Below, piece by piece: positions 40,548 to 49,251 of a stretch of 64,000 nt of DNA; positions within the stretch are counted from its first letter, which is position 1; each line of letters opens with the position of its first letter. Source of the stretch: Faecalibacterium prausnitzii (GTDB taxonomy: Bacteria; Bacillota; Clostridia; Oscillospirales; Ruminococcaceae). The position numbers and the translations under genes were made by a program. The stretch is from assembly GCA_004558805.1 (NCBI GenBank), contig SFDE01000006.1, positions 1 to 64,000 of the forward strand, given 5' to 3'. Below the pieces are notes generated by a model. The model searched no databases and had not been told where the DNA came from. It was given only the letters and a program-made list of their open reading frames with translations.

Positions 40548-40576
40548 TTGCGCTTTTGCAGAAAGTATATTATACT
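40548..40576 (+). promoter_or_regulatory. tsaE-tsaB promoter
   Basis: TTGCGC (40548-40553), 17 nt, TATACT (40571-40576), 60 nt before the start of tsaE. Confidence 0.65.
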
Positions 40577-40635
40577 AAAGGATGGCAGAACCATTGCCAT
40601 CCTTTTTATTTGTCACTGGATCTGAGGTAAAATTC

Positions 40636-41061
40636 ATGTCAGAATATATCACCCGCTCCCGCGCCGAGACCGTGGCGCTGGGCAAGCGCATGGCGGCGGT
40701 GCTGACCCCCGGGGCATTGATCGCCTTTACCGGCGGGCTGGGGGCAGGCAAGACCGCTTTCTGCGAGGGTCTTGCCCAGGGACTGGGCTGCACCGACTCG
40801 GTGTCCAGCCCTACCTTTGCCATCGTCAACTACTACCGTGGACCCCGACCCCTGGCACATTTTGATCTGTACCGCATCTCCACCGAGAGCGATCTGTGTG
40901 CAGCGGGCTTTTACGACTATCTGGATCAGGGGGCGATCGTGGCGGCAGAGTGGAGCGAAAACTTTGCCGACCTTCTTGCCCCAGAAGATCCCATCCGGGT
41001 GGACATCCAGCGGGTGGACGAAAACACCCGCCGCATCACCATTGAGGGGGTGGAGGTATGA
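40636..41061 (+). CDS. tsaE: tRNA t6A biosynthesis ATPase TsaE
   Basis: 141 residues from the ATG at 40636. Walker A GGLGAGKTAF, then SPTFAIVNYY and HFDLYRI, diagnostic for TsaE. Needed with TsaB and TsaD to install N6-threonylcarbamoyladenosine at position 37 of ANN-decoding tRNAs. Overlaps tsaB by 4 bp. Confidence 0.97.
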   Translation: MSEYITRSRAETVALGKRMAAVLTPGALIAFTGGLGAGKTAFCEGLAQGLGCTDSVSSPTFAIVNYYRGPRPLAHFDLYRISTESDLCAAGFYDYLDQGAIVAAEWSENFADLLAPEDPIRVDIQRVDENTRRITIEGVEV

Positions 41062-41777
41062 ATATCCTTGCCGTGGATACCGCCGGCAAGACCGCCGGTG
41101 TGGCACTGATGCAGGACGACCGGCTGCTGTACGAGGTGTATCTGGACGGGGGCATGACCCACAGCGAGACCCTGATGCCCATGATCGACAGCTGCCTGAA
41201 GATGTGCGGCATGAGCTGCAAGGACATCGACCTCTACGGCGTCAACGCCGGACCCGGCAGCTTTACCGGGCTGCGCATCGGGCTTGCCGCCGTCAAGGGA
41301 CTGGCGTTCCCCCGGGAGACCCTGTGTGCACCGGTGTCCACACTGGAGGCGCTTGCCGCCGCCCACACCGGCGAGGGCACGGTGCTCTGCGCACTGGACG
41401 CCCGCCGCGCACAGATCTACAGCGCCGCTTTTGATCTGGAGAGCCACCGGCGGCTGCTGGAGGACGACGCCCGTGCGGTGGCAGATCTGGCACAATTTGT
41501 AGAAAATTGCAAAAAGCCTCTGTTTTTTGTTGGTGATGGCGCATCTCTGTGCTATAATAAATACGGCTCTGTGCCGGGCGTGCTGGAAACGCCTGCGCCG
41601 CTGCGAGGCGGCAGGGCGGCTGCAGTGGCACTGGTGGCACGGCAGATGGCACAGGCGGGACAGACTGTCCTGCCCGAGGCACTGCTGCCGGATTACCACC
41701 GTCTGAGTCAGGCGGAGCGGGAGCGTGCCGAGCGTCTTGCGGCACAGGCTGCCGCCCAAGCCACCAACGACCAATAA
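41058..41777 (+). CDS. tsaB: tRNA t6A biosynthesis protein TsaB
   Basis: 239 residues. The ASKHA fold begins MNILAVDTAG and has NAGPGSFTGLRIGLAAVKGLA, the family signature. Forms the TsaBDE complex as the non-catalytic partner of TsaD. The C-terminal 60 residues (RAERLAAQAAAQATNDQ) are an Ala-rich extension. Coupled to tsaE by overlapping start and stop. Confidence 0.96.
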   Translation: MNILAVDTAGKTAGVALMQDDRLLYEVYLDGGMTHSETLMPMIDSCLKMCGMSCKDIDLYGVNAGPGSFTGLRIGLAAVKGLAFPRETLCAPVSTLEALAAAHTGEGTVLCALDARRAQIYSAAFDLESHRRLLEDDARAVADLAQFVENCKKPLFFVGDGASLCYNKYGSVPGVLETPAPLRGGRAAAVALVARQMAQAGQTVLPEALLPDYHRLSQAERERAERLAAQAAAQATNDQ

Positions 41778-41814
41778 ACCATAGCCTGCGTATGGCAGGG
41801 AAAGGAAACCACCC

Positions 41815-42261
41815 ATGGCAAAACCCATCGCACTTGCCGCTGACCACGGCGGATTTGAACTGAAAGAAGCTGTCAAGGCACATCTGGACGAAAAGGGTGT
41901 GGAGTATATCGACTTTGGCACCCACAGCACCGACAGCGTGGATTACCCGGACATGGCGGTGCCCGCCTGTGACGCCGTTGTAAGCGGTCAGTGCGACAAG
42001 GCACTGCTGTTCTGCGGCACCGGTGTGGGCATCAGCATGGCTGCAAATAAGATCAAGGGCATCCGCGCCTGCTGCTGCTCCGACAGCTTCAGCTGCGAGT
42101 ATACCCGCCGCCACAACGACGCCAACGCTCTGTGCATGGGCGGTCGTGTGGTAGGTGCCGGTCTGGCTTGCCAGCTGGTGGACCTTTTCCTTGCCACCGA
42201 GTTCGAGGGCGGACGCCATCAGCGCCGCATTGATAAGCTCACTGCGCTGGAAAACCGGTAA
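41815..42261 (+). CDS. rpiB: Ribose-5-phosphate isomerase B
   Basis: 148 residues. ADHGGFELK, FCGTGVGISMAANK with the catalytic Cys, and RRHNDANALCMGGR are conserved. Interconverts ribose 5-phosphate and ribulose 5-phosphate. It lies 37 nt after tsaB and 47 nt before upp, so probably one operon linking pentose phosphate and pyrimidine salvage. Confidence 0.96.
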   Translation: MAKPIALAADHGGFELKEAVKAHLDEKGVEYIDFGTHSTDSVDYPDMAVPACDAVVSGQCDKALLFCGTGVGISMAANKIKGIRACCCSDSFSCEYTRRHNDANALCMGGRVVGAGLACQLVDLFLATEFEGGRHQRRIDKLTALENR

Positions 42262-42308
42262 AACAGTACCCGATAGATGGATCTATTTAAAATAAGGAGC
42301 GTGTTGTT

Positions 42309-42935
42309 ATGACCCCTATGATCGTTGAGCATCCGCTGCTGCAGCACAAGATCAGCCTGCTGCGCAACAAACAGACCGGCACCAAGGAGTTCCGTGACCT
42401 CGTGGGCGAGGTTGCCACTCTGCTGTGCTACGAGGCAACCCGAGACCTGCCCATGGAAGAGGTGGAGATCGAAACTCCCATCACCATGGCACGGACCAAG
42501 GTCCTTGCCGGTCGCAAGCTGGCTCTGGTGCCCATCCTCCGTGCCGGCATGGGTATGCTGGACGGTATGCTGACCCTGCTGCCTGCTGCAAAGGTGGGCT
42601 TTATCGGTCTGTACCGGGATGAGAAGACCCTGCAGCCTGTGGAGTACTTCTGCAAGCTGCCCCAGGACATCGCAGAGCGGGATGTTCTGGTTCTGGATCC
42701 CATGCTTGCCACCGGCGGCAGTGCTATTGATGCCATCACCCAGATCAAGAAGCACGGTGCAAAGCGCATCAAGTTTATTGGTCTGCTGGGCGCACCGGAA
42801 GGCATCAAGGCACTTCACGAGGCACACCCCGATGTGGACATCTATCTGGGCGCAGAGGACGAACACCTGAACGAGAACGGCTACATCGTTCCCGGTCTGG
42901 GCGATGCTGGCGACCGTATCTACGGCACCAAGTGA
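42309..42935 (+). CDS. upp: Uracil phosphoribosyltransferase
   Basis: 208 residues, full length. The PRPP-binding motif VLDPMLATGGSAIDAI and C-terminal PGLGDAGDRIYGT are present. Makes UMP from uracil and PRPP. Preceded by AAGGAG. Confidence 0.97.
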   Translation: MTPMIVEHPLLQHKISLLRNKQTGTKEFRDLVGEVATLLCYEATRDLPMEEVEIETPITMARTKVLAGRKLALVPILRAGMGMLDGMLTLLPAAKVGFIGLYRDEKTLQPVEYFCKLPQDIAERDVLVLDPMLATGGSAIDAITQIKKHGAKRIKFIGLLGAPEGIKALHEAHPDVDIYLGAEDEHLNENGYIVPGLGDAGDRIYGTK

Positions 42936-42950
42936 TTTTTTAAAAACAAG

Positions 42951-42987
42951 AAAGATGCAGCTCACAGTGTGGGCTGCATCTTTTTGT
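42951..42987. terminator. Terminator between upp and leuB
   Basis: AAAGATGCAGC-CAC pairs with GTG-GCTGCATCTTT; T5 follows on the plus strand. Convergent genes share it. Confidence 0.9.
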
Positions 42988-42994
42988 TTGTGGT

Positions 42995-44068
42995 TTAGAT
43001 CTCTGCCAGAATGGCGTCGCCCATGGCGGTGCAGCCCAGACAGGTGCAGCCCTCGCTCATGTTGTCGGCGGTGCGCAGACCTTTGTCCAGCACCTTGCCC
43101 ACGGCGTTTTCGATGGCGTCTGCCTCCTGAGTCATGCCAAAGGAGTAACGCAGCATCATGGCGGCAGACAGGATGCAGGCGGTGGGGTTTACGATATCCT
43201 TGCCTGCAATGTCCGGGGCGGAGCCGTGGATGGGCTCGTAGAGACCCCGGGTGCCGTCCCCCAGAGAGGAGGAGGGGATCATGCCAATGGAGCCGGTGAT
43301 CATGGAAGCCTCGTCGGACAGGATATCCCCGAACATATTCTCGGTGACGATGACGTCAAACTGGCTGGGATTCTTGACGATCTGCATGGCGCAGTTGTCC
43401 ACGAACATCTCGCTGTATTCCACGTCCGGGTACTCTGCCTGCAGCTGGTGCATCACAGCACGCCACAGGCGGCTGGTGTCCAGCACATTTGCCTTGTCCA
43501 CGCAGCACAGCTTTTTGCGGCGCTTGCGGGCAGTCTCAAAGCCGATGCGCCCGATGCGCCGGATCTCGTGCTCGGAGTAGGGCATGGAGTCCACTGCCTG
43601 CTTTTCGCCGCTGGGGAGGGTCTCGGTGGTGTGGCTGCCAAAGTACACCCCGCCGATCAGCTCCCGCACGATGATAAAGTCGATGCCCTTTTCCACGATC
43701 TCCGGTTTCAGGGGGCTGGCAGGAGCAAGCTGCTGCCAGATCTTGGCGGGGCGGTTGTTGGCGTAGAGCCCCATGCCGGCACGGAGCCGCAGCAGACCCT
43801 TTTCCGGGCGCTGCTCTCCCGGCAGACCCTCCCATTTGGGACCGCCCACCGCACCCAGCAGCACGCTGTCGGCGGCAAGGCACTTGTCCAGCTCCTGCTG
43901 AGGCAGGGGGTCGCCGTATTTGTCGATTGCTTCACCGCCCATGGCGGCATCGGTGTAGTGGAAGGTGTGTCCGTATTTTTCAGCGACCTTATCCAGGACC
44001 CGGAGGGTCTGCCGGACGATCTCCGGGCTGGAGCAGTCGCCCCAGATAACAGCAATATTTTTTTCCAT
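42995..44068 (-). CDS. leuB: 3-isopropylmalate dehydrogenase
   Basis: 357 residues. VRELIGGVYFG, FVDNCAMQIVKNPSQFDVIVTENMFGDILSDEASMITGSIGM and EPIHGSAPDIAGK give NAD, Mg and substrate contacts. Oxidatively decarboxylates 3-isopropylmalate in leucine synthesis. Last gene of leuA-leuC-leuD-leuB. The 73-bp gap to leuD contains a short copy of the GAGGG-type intergenic palindrome. Confidence 0.97.
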   Translation of the reverse strand: MEKNIAVIWGDCSSPEIVRQTLRVLDKVAEKYGHTFHYTDAAMGGEAIDKYGDPLPQQELDKCLAADSVLLGAVGGPKWEGLPGEQRPEKGLLRLRAGMGLYANNRPAKIWQQLAPASPLKPEIVEKGIDFIIVRELIGGVYFGSHTTETLPSGEKQAVDSMPYSEHEIRRIGRIGFETARKRRKKLCCVDKANVLDTSRLWRAVMHQLQAEYPDVEYSEMFVDNCAMQIVKNPSQFDVIVTENMFGDILSDEASMITGSIGMIPSSSLGDGTRGLYEPIHGSAPDIAGKDIVNPTACILSAAMMLRYSFGMTQEADAIENAVGKVLDKGLRTADNMSEGCTCLGCTAMGDAILAEI

Positions 44069-44141
44069 GAGTCTGTTCTCCTTATTGTCAGCTGGCTCAC
44101 TCCCTCAGCCGCCGTCGATGACGGAGAGGGCGAGGACGCTT

Positions 44142-44630
44142 TTACTGCTTTGCCTTAATGGACTTCATCAGTCCCCCGGCAGAAATGATCTGCTGGATAA
44201 AGGGCGGGAAAGGCTGGGCGTGGAACACGTTGCCGTTGGTCTCGTCGGTGATGACGCCGGTGTCAAAATCCACGCTGACGGTGTCTCCTGCCTGAATGGC
44301 GTCCACCGCCTCCGGGCACTCCATAATAGGCAGACCGATGTTGATGCTGTTACGGTAGAAGATCCGGGCAAAGCTCTTGGCAATGACCACCGAGATCCCG
44401 GCAGTCTTGATGCACAGAGGAGCATGCTCCCGGGAGGAGCCGCAGCCGAAGTTCCAGCCGCCCACCATGATGTCGCCCTCTTTTACCTTTTTGACAAAGT
44501 CCTTGTCGATGTCCTCCATGCAGTGGCTGGCAAGCTCCTTGGCATCCTGGGTGTTCAGGTGCCGTGCGGGGATAATGACATCGGTGTCCACGTTGTCCGG
44601 GTATTTAAAAACAGAACCTTTTGCGTTCAT
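44142..44630 (-). CDS. leuD: 3-isopropylmalate dehydratase, small subunit
   Basis: 162 residues, swivel domain of the aconitase family (NVDTDVIIPARHL, FGCGSSREHAP, FYRNSINIGLP). Pairs with LeuC. It starts 18 nt after leuC. Confidence 0.97.
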   Translation of the reverse strand: MNAKGSVFKYPDNVDTDVIIPARHLNTQDAKELASHCMEDIDKDFVKKVKEGDIMVGGWNFGCGSSREHAPLCIKTAGISVVIAKSFARIFYRNSINIGLPIMECPEAVDAIQAGDTVSVDFDTGVITDETNGNVFHAQPFPPFIQQIISAGGLMKSIKAKQ

Positions 44631-44648
44631 AACTGCTTCTCCTTTCGG

Positions 44649-45908
44649 TCAGACCTTCCGGGGGTCGGTGATGTAGCCGGTGAGGGCGCTTGCCGCCGCC
44701 GTGGCAGGGGAAGCAAGGTAGACCTCGCTCTTTACATGACCCATGCGTCCCACAAAATTGCGGTTGGTGGTGGAAACACAGCGCTCCCCTTCGGCGAGGA
44801 TGCCCATGTAACCGCCCAGACAGGGACCGCAGGTGGGGGTGGAGACGATGCAGCCGGCGTCGATGAAGGCGGTGGTCCAGCCCCGGAGGATGCACTCTTT
44901 GTAGACAGCCATGGTGGCGGGGATGATGATGCCCCGGACGCCCTTGGCGATGTGCTTGCCCTTCAACACGTTGTAGGCGGCTTCCATGTCCTCCAGACGA
45001 CCGTTGGTGCAGCTGCCGATGACCACCTGATCGATCTTGATATCGCTGCCCTCGCTTGCCTTGTGGGTGTTCTCCGGCAGGTGGGGGTAGCTGACGGTGG
45101 GTTCCAGCTGGCTCAGGTCGATCTCAATGGTCTTTTCGTACTGCGCATCCGGGTCTGCCTCATAGAACACCGGCTCCCGCTGACTGCGTCCCTTCAGATA
45201 GGCACGGGTCACCTCGTCCACCGGGAAGATGCCGTTTTTGGCTCCTGCCTCGATCGCCATGTTGCAGATGCACAGGCGGTCGTCCATAGTGAGCCCTGCC
45301 ACACCGGGACCGGTGAACTCCATGGACTTGTACAGGGCACCGTCCACTCCGATCATGCCGATGATATGCAGGATCAGGTCCTTGCCGGAGACCCGGGGGC
45401 TGAATTTGCCGGTAAGAACGAACCGGATGGCAGAGGGAACCTTGAACCATGCCATGCCGGTCGCCATGCCTGCCGCCATGTCGGTGGAACCTACGCCGGT
45501 GGAGAATGCTCCCAGTGCGCCGTAGGTGCAGGTGTGGCTGTCGGCACCGATGACGCAGTCACCGGCGGTGACGATGCCTTTTTCCGGCAGCAGGGCGTGT
45601 TCAATGCCCATCTGCCCCACATCGTAGAAGTTGAGGATGTCGTATTTGTTGGCAAACTCCCGGCACTGCTTGGACTGGGTGGCACTCTTGATGTCCTTGT
45701 TGGGCACAAAGTGGTCCAGCACGATGGCAATGTGCTCTTTGTCAAAGACCCGGTCAAAACCGGCGCGCTCAAACTCGTTGATGGCAACGGGGGTGGTAAT
45801 GTCATTGCCCAGCACAATGTCCAGCTTTGCGTTGATGAGCTGCCCGGGCTTTACCTCGTCAAGTCCGGCGTGTGCGGCAAGGATCTTCTGCGTCAGGGTC
45901 ATTCCCAT
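44649..45908 (-). CDS. leuC: 3-isopropylmalate dehydratase, large subunit
   Basis: 419 residues from the ATG at 45908 (AAGGAG upstream); the longer frame reads into repeat DNA. Iron-sulfur ligand Cys residues lie in VIGSCTNGR and PTCGPCLGG; GADSHTCTYGALGAF is the active-site segment. Isomerises 2- to 3-isopropylmalate. This is the short, LeuC2-type form usual in Clostridia. Confidence 0.97.
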   Translation of the reverse strand: MGMTLTQKILAAHAGLDEVKPGQLINAKLDIVLGNDITTPVAINEFERAGFDRVFDKEHIAIVLDHFVPNKDIKSATQSKQCREFANKYDILNFYDVGQMGIEHALLPEKGIVTAGDCVIGADSHTCTYGALGAFSTGVGSTDMAAGMATGMAWFKVPSAIRFVLTGKFSPRVSGKDLILHIIGMIGVDGALYKSMEFTGPGVAGLTMDDRLCICNMAIEAGAKNGIFPVDEVTRAYLKGRSQREPVFYEADPDAQYEKTIEIDLSQLEPTVSYPHLPENTHKASEGSDIKIDQVVIGSCTNGRLEDMEAAYNVLKGKHIAKGVRGIIIPATMAVYKECILRGWTTAFIDAGCIVSTPTCGPCLGGYMGILAEGERCVSTTNRNFVGRMGHVKSEVYLASPATAAASALTGYITDPRKV

Positions 45909-45936
45909 GGTGGTATTCTCCTTTTGATACTCTCTA

Positions 45937-46105
45937 TTGGATAGGCGGCTCGCCCTCTCAGTCAAATCCTTTGGATTTGCCAGCTCTCCCAAAGGGAGAG
46001 CCTTTGGCAGTCCACGCAAACTTCATCTCTTTGCCAAGACCTCTCCCAAAGGGAGAGGTAGCAGTGAGCAAAGCAAACTGACGGAGAGGATGAGGACGCC
46101 AGCCT
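45937..46105. repeat. Intergenic palindromic repeat between leuA and leuC
   Basis: CTCTCCCAAAGGGAGAG occurs twice (about 45985 and 46043) inside a larger inverted arrangement whose ends are CCCTCTCAGTCA and CTGACGGAGAGG. It contains further small hairpins (CAAATC-CTTTG-GATTTG). Same general plan as the ilvC-ilvD repeat but a different subfamily. Confidence 0.75.
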
Positions 46106-46113
46106 CTTTCAGA

Positions 46114-47766
46114 TTACTTATTATTGATGGCACTGACCAGTGCACGGATGCCTGCCACGATGATATCGGTGTCGGTGCCGGCACCCCAGGTGACGGTGTT
46201 GTCGCCCCACACCAGCCCCACATAGGAGGCGGCACGGGAGGTGGAGCCTTCGTCCAGGCTGTGCTCGGAGTAGGTCTCCAGATGGAAGTCCATGCCGGTG
46301 GCGCTCTGAATGGCGTTTGCCACAGCGTCCAGACGACCGTTGCCCACGGAGGTGACTACCTTGGTCTGTCCGTTCAGCTCCAGAGTGACGGTGGCGGTGA
46401 TGCCGCCGGTCTGAGCAAAGTGTGCCTCCAGCACCGACAGGGGCTTTGCCTTGTTGAGGAAGGCGTCCTCAAAGATGTGCAGCACCTCTCCGGCGCTGAG
46501 CTCCTTGTGGCTGTGGTCCGACACGCCCTTGACCTTGTAGCCCAATGCCTCCCGCATCTTGGGGGGCAGGTTGTAGCCGTAGTTCTGTTCCAGCACAAAG
46601 CCGATGCCGCCCTTGCCGCTCTGACTGTTGATACGGATCACATCTGCATCGTAGGTGCGTCCGATATCGTGGGGGTCTACCGGGATATAAGGGCAGGTCC
46701 AGCGGTGCTCGCCCCGGTCCTTGCGGTACGCCATGCCCTTGGCAATGGCGTCCTGATGGCTGCCGGAGAAGGCGGCAAACACCAGCTGTCCGGCGTAGGG
46801 GCTGCGCTCGTAGATGTGCATCCGGGTCACCCGCTCGTAGGTGGCGCAGATGGCAGGCATATCTGAAAAATCCAGGTGGGGATCTACGCCGTGGCTGTAC
46901 ATGTTCATTGCCAGCGTCACGGCATCCACGTTGCCGGTGCGCTCGCCGTTGCCAAACAGACAGCACTCCACCCGCTGTGCGCCTGCCAGTACTGCCAGCT
47001 CGGCGCAGGCGACGCCGGTGCCCCGGTCGTTGTGGGGATGGGTGGAAATAATGACGCTGTCCCGGTATTTCAGGTGCTTATCGCAGTACTCGATCTGATT
47101 GGCGTATACGTGGGGCATACTCATCTCCACCGTTACCGGCAGGTTGATGATCATGGGGCGGTCCGGGGTGGGCTGCATAATGTCCAGTACGGCGTTGCAC
47201 ACCTCCACGGCGTAGTCCACCTCGGTGCCGGTAAAGCTTTCGGGGCTGTACTCAAACAGGAAGTTGCCCTCGTACTCCTGACTCAGCTGCTTTACCAGCT
47301 TTGCACCGTCCATGGCGATCTGCTTGATCTCCTCTTTGGACTTGTGGAACACCTGCTCCCGCTGCGCCACCGAGGTGGAGTTGTAGAAGTGGATCACCGC
47401 CCGGGGAGCACCCTTTACCGCCTCAAAGGTCCGGCGGATGATGTGGTCCCGGCACTGGGTCAGCACCTGTACTGTTACATCGGCGGGGATCATGTCCTTT
47501 TCGATGAGGGTCCGCAGGAACTCGTACTCCGTGTCGCTGGCGGCGGGGAAGCCTACCTCGATCTCCTTGAAGCCGATCTTTACCAGCATCTGGAAAAACT
47601 CCAGCTTTTCCTCCAGACTCATGGGCACGATCAGTGCCTGATTGCCATCACGCAGGTCTACACTGCACCAGGCAGGTGCCTTTTCAATGTGGTCCTTCTT
47701 GACCCAGCTGTCATAACCGGCGGGTACGGGGTAATACCCCGGTGCGTACTTGGTAGCGTCCATCAT
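46114..47766 (-). CDS. leuA: 2-isopropylmalate synthase
   Basis: 550 residues from the ATG at 47766, 8 nt after AGGAGG. The TIM barrel has LRDGNQAL, the HPHNDRGTG metal site and GNGERTGNVD; the C-terminal leucine-sensing LeuA dimer domain ends the protein. Size and YPVPAGYDSWVKKDHIEKAPAW start match the LeuA2 (fungal-like) branch. First committed step to leucine. Read from a leucine T-box. Confidence 0.97.
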   Translation of the reverse strand: MMDATKYAPGYYPVPAGYDSWVKKDHIEKAPAWCSVDLRDGNQALIVPMSLEEKLEFFQMLVKIGFKEIEVGFPAASDTEYEFLRTLIEKDMIPADVTVQVLTQCRDHIIRRTFEAVKGAPRAVIHFYNSTSVAQREQVFHKSKEEIKQIAMDGAKLVKQLSQEYEGNFLFEYSPESFTGTEVDYAVEVCNAVLDIMQPTPDRPMIINLPVTVEMSMPHVYANQIEYCDKHLKYRDSVIISTHPHNDRGTGVACAELAVLAGAQRVECCLFGNGERTGNVDAVTLAMNMYSHGVDPHLDFSDMPAICATYERVTRMHIYERSPYAGQLVFAAFSGSHQDAIAKGMAYRKDRGEHRWTCPYIPVDPHDIGRTYDADVIRINSQSGKGGIGFVLEQNYGYNLPPKMREALGYKVKGVSDHSHKELSAGEVLHIFEDAFLNKAKPLSVLEAHFAQTGGITATVTLELNGQTKVVTSVGNGRLDAVANAIQSATGMDFHLETYSEHSLDEGSTSRAASYVGLVWGDNTVTWGAGTDTDIIVAGIRALVSAINNK

Positions 47767-47786
47767 CCTGTTGTCCTCCTGAAATA

Positions 47787-47975
47787 GCATAAAGCCTTCA
47801 CCCCTTGGGGGGAAGGTGGCGCGTAGCGCCGGATGAGGGGTGATTTCCCGGCAGCAGCTGCTTGCCTGCGCCCTCATCAGTCACCTGCGGTGACAGCTGT
47901 TCCCCACTTTGTCACCTACGGTGACATTTCTCCCCGGAACGGGGAGAATCTTTCCCGACCGGGGGAAGCCTTTTG
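47787..47975. repeat. Intergenic palindromic repeats between T-box and leuA
   Basis: CCCCTTGGGG near 47803, hairpin GGCGCGTAGCGCC (47818-47830) with GATGAGGGG, then CCCTCATCA and two copies of a GTCACCT-CGGTGAC hairpin (about 47879 and 47919), then TTCTCCCCGGAACGGGGAGAA (47930-47950). A composite of the same repeat family placed between the antiterminator and the gene, so it is transcribed as part of the leuA leader. Confidence 0.75.
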
Positions 47976-47994
47976 CCCTACTGCAACCGTTGTA

Positions 47995-48300
47995 CGAAAA
48001 AAGGCTCTCGTCTTTCAAGGCGAAAACCTTGAGAGACGAGAGCCTGTAAAGATCTATACAGGGCACCCGTGGTACCACTCTCCTTGCTGCGCCGGAGGGC
48101 ACAGCCACTTTCCACGATCGGCTTTTGGAGCGAATCGCTGCCCTGTGTAACGGTGGGCATCCGGCAGAACCTACTATCCATTCAACTCTGCTGCTCAGGG
48201 ACCAGTAACCGAACCCCCCGCAACCGCCTTGCACCACCCGGCAGCTCTCTGTACGCAGGAAAGGAACGTTTTCTTCCCGTCAATGCATTTGTGCTTTTTT
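47995..48300 (-). promoter_or_regulatory. T-box leader, leucine-type, upstream of leuA
   Basis: Minus strand: stem I with AGAGAGCTGCC and GGTGGTG, and a specifier loop reading TTA-CTG-G before TCCC, giving CTG (48203-48205), Leu. The T-box sequence AGTGGTACCACGGGT is at 48065-48080. The terminator stem AGGCTCTCGTC/GACGAGAGCCT is followed by T6 (47999-48048). Layout matches the ilvB leader point for point. The specifier was assigned by hand. Confidence 0.92.
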
Positions 48301-48312
48301 CAAAGTAGATTC

Positions 48313-48341
48313 AGTTTAGCATGAAACAAAGCAGGTGTCAA
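48313..48341 (-). promoter_or_regulatory. leu operon promoter
   Basis: Minus strand TTGACA (48336-48341), 17 nt, TAAACT (48313-48318). Confidence 0.85.
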
Positions 48342-48432
48342 TAAGTTTGTCTCACAAACAAGATGAAACAAATTCACAATAAAACCACCACATTTTTCCA
48401 AAATTTAAGATGGAGTTCCGGGAGATACCAGA

Positions 48433-48463
48433 AGAGGGGCTGCCTGTAAAAGGCAGCCCCTCT
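48433..48463 (-). terminator. Hairpin terminator after the secreted protein gene
   Basis: AGAGGGGCTGCC and its perfect complement with a 7-nt loop; the T-tract on the minus strand is weak. Confidence 0.65.
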
Positions 48464-48489
48464 AACAGAAGGATTCTGGAAAGCGCGTA

Positions 48490-49086
48490 TCAGCGACCGA
48501 TCAGCAGATCCCGGCGGCTGCGGCAGTTGACGGTAAGGCGGGCGCTGCCGCCGCAGTGGCGCAGCATCACCTTTGCGTCCCCTTCGTAGCCCTCGGTGAG
48601 CAGGGAAAGATTCAGGGTGGTGGAGGTCTTGCCGGTGGTCAGCACCAGAGTGCCGACACCCTCCTTCATGAGGGTCTGCAGATCTCCCACAGTGGTACGG
48701 AAGGTCGCCACGTTCTCCGGTACGTCCAGAGTCAGCACAGAGCCCTTCTGCCGGGCGGTGTACAGCACCTGTTTGCCCAGCAGACCTTTGACGGTGTACC
48801 GTGCTTCGGTCTGGGAAGCATCGGATGCCAGTTCATCGCCGGAGATGAGCATGATGTTGCCCTGAATGGGATCACCTTCCGGCGCACCATAGCCGCCGTA
48901 GCTAAGCTCGGCACTGTGCAGGGCAATATCTCCCTGCACCATTTGGGTCTGGGGAGGCAGGTAGCCCACCACACAGGTATCGTCCACTTCGGCGGCAAAG
49001 GCACCCGCACTCAGTACCGCTACAAAGCAGACTGCAAGGGCGGTACAGCCCAGAGTGCGTACAAAAGTATTGTTCAGCTTTTTCAT
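48490..49086 (-). CDS. Secreted protein of unknown function
   Basis: 198 residues. Clear signal peptide (MKKLNNTFVRTLGCTALAVCFVAVLSAGAFA). The mature part is beta-strand-rich with repeated hydrophobic-polar alternation (GSVLTLDVPENVATFRTTVGDLQTLMKEGVGTLVLTTGKTSTTLNLSLL), suggesting an extracellular beta-sandwich. Two pairs of Cys may form disulfides. I do not recognise the family. Monocistronic, ribosome site GAGGGAA. Confidence 0.8.
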   Translation of the reverse strand: MKKLNNTFVRTLGCTALAVCFVAVLSAGAFAAEVDDTCVVGYLPPQTQMVQGDIALHSAELSYGGYGAPEGDPIQGNIMLISGDELASDASQTEARYTVKGLLGKQVLYTARQKGSVLTLDVPENVATFRTTVGDLQTLMKEGVGTLVLTTGKTSTTLNLSLLTEGYEGDAKVMLRHCGGSARLTVNCRSRRDLLIGR

Positions 49087-49173
49087 AAAAAGTTCCCTCC
49101 GGAATAGTTAGCCCGTAAAAGGCTGTGTATGTTTATTATGATAAAACCATGGTTTGCTGCGGCGGCAACAAAG

Positions 49174-49217
49174 AACCGCCGCATCTGTTCTGTATACGGA
49201 ATACGGATGCGGCGGTT
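49174..49217 (-). terminator. ftsH terminator
   Basis: AACCGCCGCATC and GATGCGGCGGTT form a 12-bp perfect stem, followed on the minus strand by CTTTGTTG. Confidence 0.75.
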
Positions 49218-49251
49218 GGATTATTGCAGGAATTTCAAAATTTTTCCGGAT

